From Minisyncoccota bacterium (GTDB lineage: Bacteria > Patescibacteriota > Minisyncoccia > Phycocordibacterales > UBA9973): a DNA stretch of 5,111 nt. The notes under the pieces are model-generated. The model was not told the DNA's origin. It ran no database searches and saw only the letters and a list, made by a program, of their open reading frames with translations. Below are positions 5,004 to 5,111 of this stretch, in pieces. Position 1 is the first letter of the stretch, and each line of letters opens with the position of its first letter. The stretch covers positions 1 through 5,111 of the forward strand of contig JAGOOL010000040.1 of NCBI GenBank assembly GCA_017992485.1, read 5' to 3'. Position numbers and translations under genes: made by a program.

Positions 5004-5015
5004 GCGCAATTGCGC
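5004..5015. repeat. Perfect 12-base palindrome between CDS and tRNA-Ser
   Basis: GCGCAATTGCGC is an exact palindrome that begins two bases after the TAA stop and ends eight bases before tRNA-Ser. As RNA it could form only a four-pair stem with an AATT loop and has no T run after it, so it is not a convincing terminator. It could be a protein-binding site, a weak processing structure, or chance. Confidence 0.4.
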
Positions 5016-5023
5016 ACACGCAC

Positions 5024-5110
5024 GGAGGCGTGGCTGAGTGGTTGAAGGCACCTGTCTTGAAAACAGGAGACTGAGCAATCGGTCCGTGAGTTCGAATCTC
5101 ACCGCCTCCG
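5024..5110 (+). tRNA. tRNA-Ser (anticodon UGA)
   Basis: A complete 87-base class II tRNA. The acceptor stem is GGAGGCG paired with CGCCTCC, and the discriminator G at 5110 is the base expected for serine. The anticodon stem CCTGT/ACAGG surrounds loop CTTGAAA, giving UGA (5058-5060), which reads UCA and probably other UCN codons. The long variable arm is a GACTGA/TCGGTC stem with a GCAA cap. The T arm is GTGAG-TTCGAAT-CTCAC. Only one base (C) follows in the window, so whether CCA is encoded cannot be judged. Confidence 0.96.
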
Positions 5111-5111
5111 C

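Noticed and set aside
5002..5023. The palindrome before tRNA-Ser as an intrinsic terminator of the membrane protein gene
   Set aside because: The stem is only four pairs and no T tract follows; read-through into tRNA-Ser is more likely.
1..5111. CRISPR array, insertion sequence, prophage or defence island
   Set aside because: No spaced direct repeats, transposase, integrase or phage-like genes are present; the recognised genes are mostly housekeeping types.

Overview
The window looks like ordinary chromosome from a member of the Candidate Phyla Radiation (Patescibacteria), most likely a Parcubacteria-like lineage. This rests on several things. One small two-helix membrane protein resembles DUF5652. 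A MetRS-type tRNA-binding domain stands alone as its own gene. A 305-residue protein belongs to no family I can name. The gene spacing is very tight, no start codon has a clear Shine-Dalgarno sequence, and three complete tRNA genes lack an encoded CCA end. The lineage is an inference from gene content, because no 16S or other decisive marker is present.

Layout, left to right. On the minus strand, read from right to left, positions 2497 to 236 appear to form one transcription unit: tRNA-Val(UAC), an unknown 305-residue protein, an RluA-type pseudouridine synthase, and ribosomal protein L19. It closes with an intrinsic terminator at about 197-223. Beyond that, tRNA-Leu(GAG) at 25-108 has its own good promoter at 159-186. 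Between 2498 and 2605 lies a short AT-rich region from which tRNA-Val (leftwards) and tRNA-Arg(UCU) (rightwards) diverge.

A second minus-strand unit runs from 4612 to 2682: RuvX/YqgF, a stand-alone tRNA-binding OB-fold protein, and a PilM-like actin-fold protein. It meets tRNA-Arg head-on with a gap of only four bases. An 89-base region at 4613-4701 separates ruvX from a divergent gene for a small membrane protein (4702-5001), which is followed by tRNA-Ser(UGA) at 5024-5110.

Most of the content is translation-related: four tRNAs, L19, an rRNA or tRNA pseudouridine synthase, a tRNA-binding protein, and RuvX, whose family is linked to 16S rRNA processing. The PilM-like protein points to a type IV pilus or related envelope machine encoded elsewhere. 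I see no mobile element, CRISPR array, defence island or clearly new multi-gene system. The points most worth a second look are the unknown 305-residue protein with a possible degenerate nuclease-like core, the apparent leaderless starts (two from promoter geometry, one from a tRNA abutting a start codon), and the loss of nucleotide-binding motifs in the PilM-like protein.
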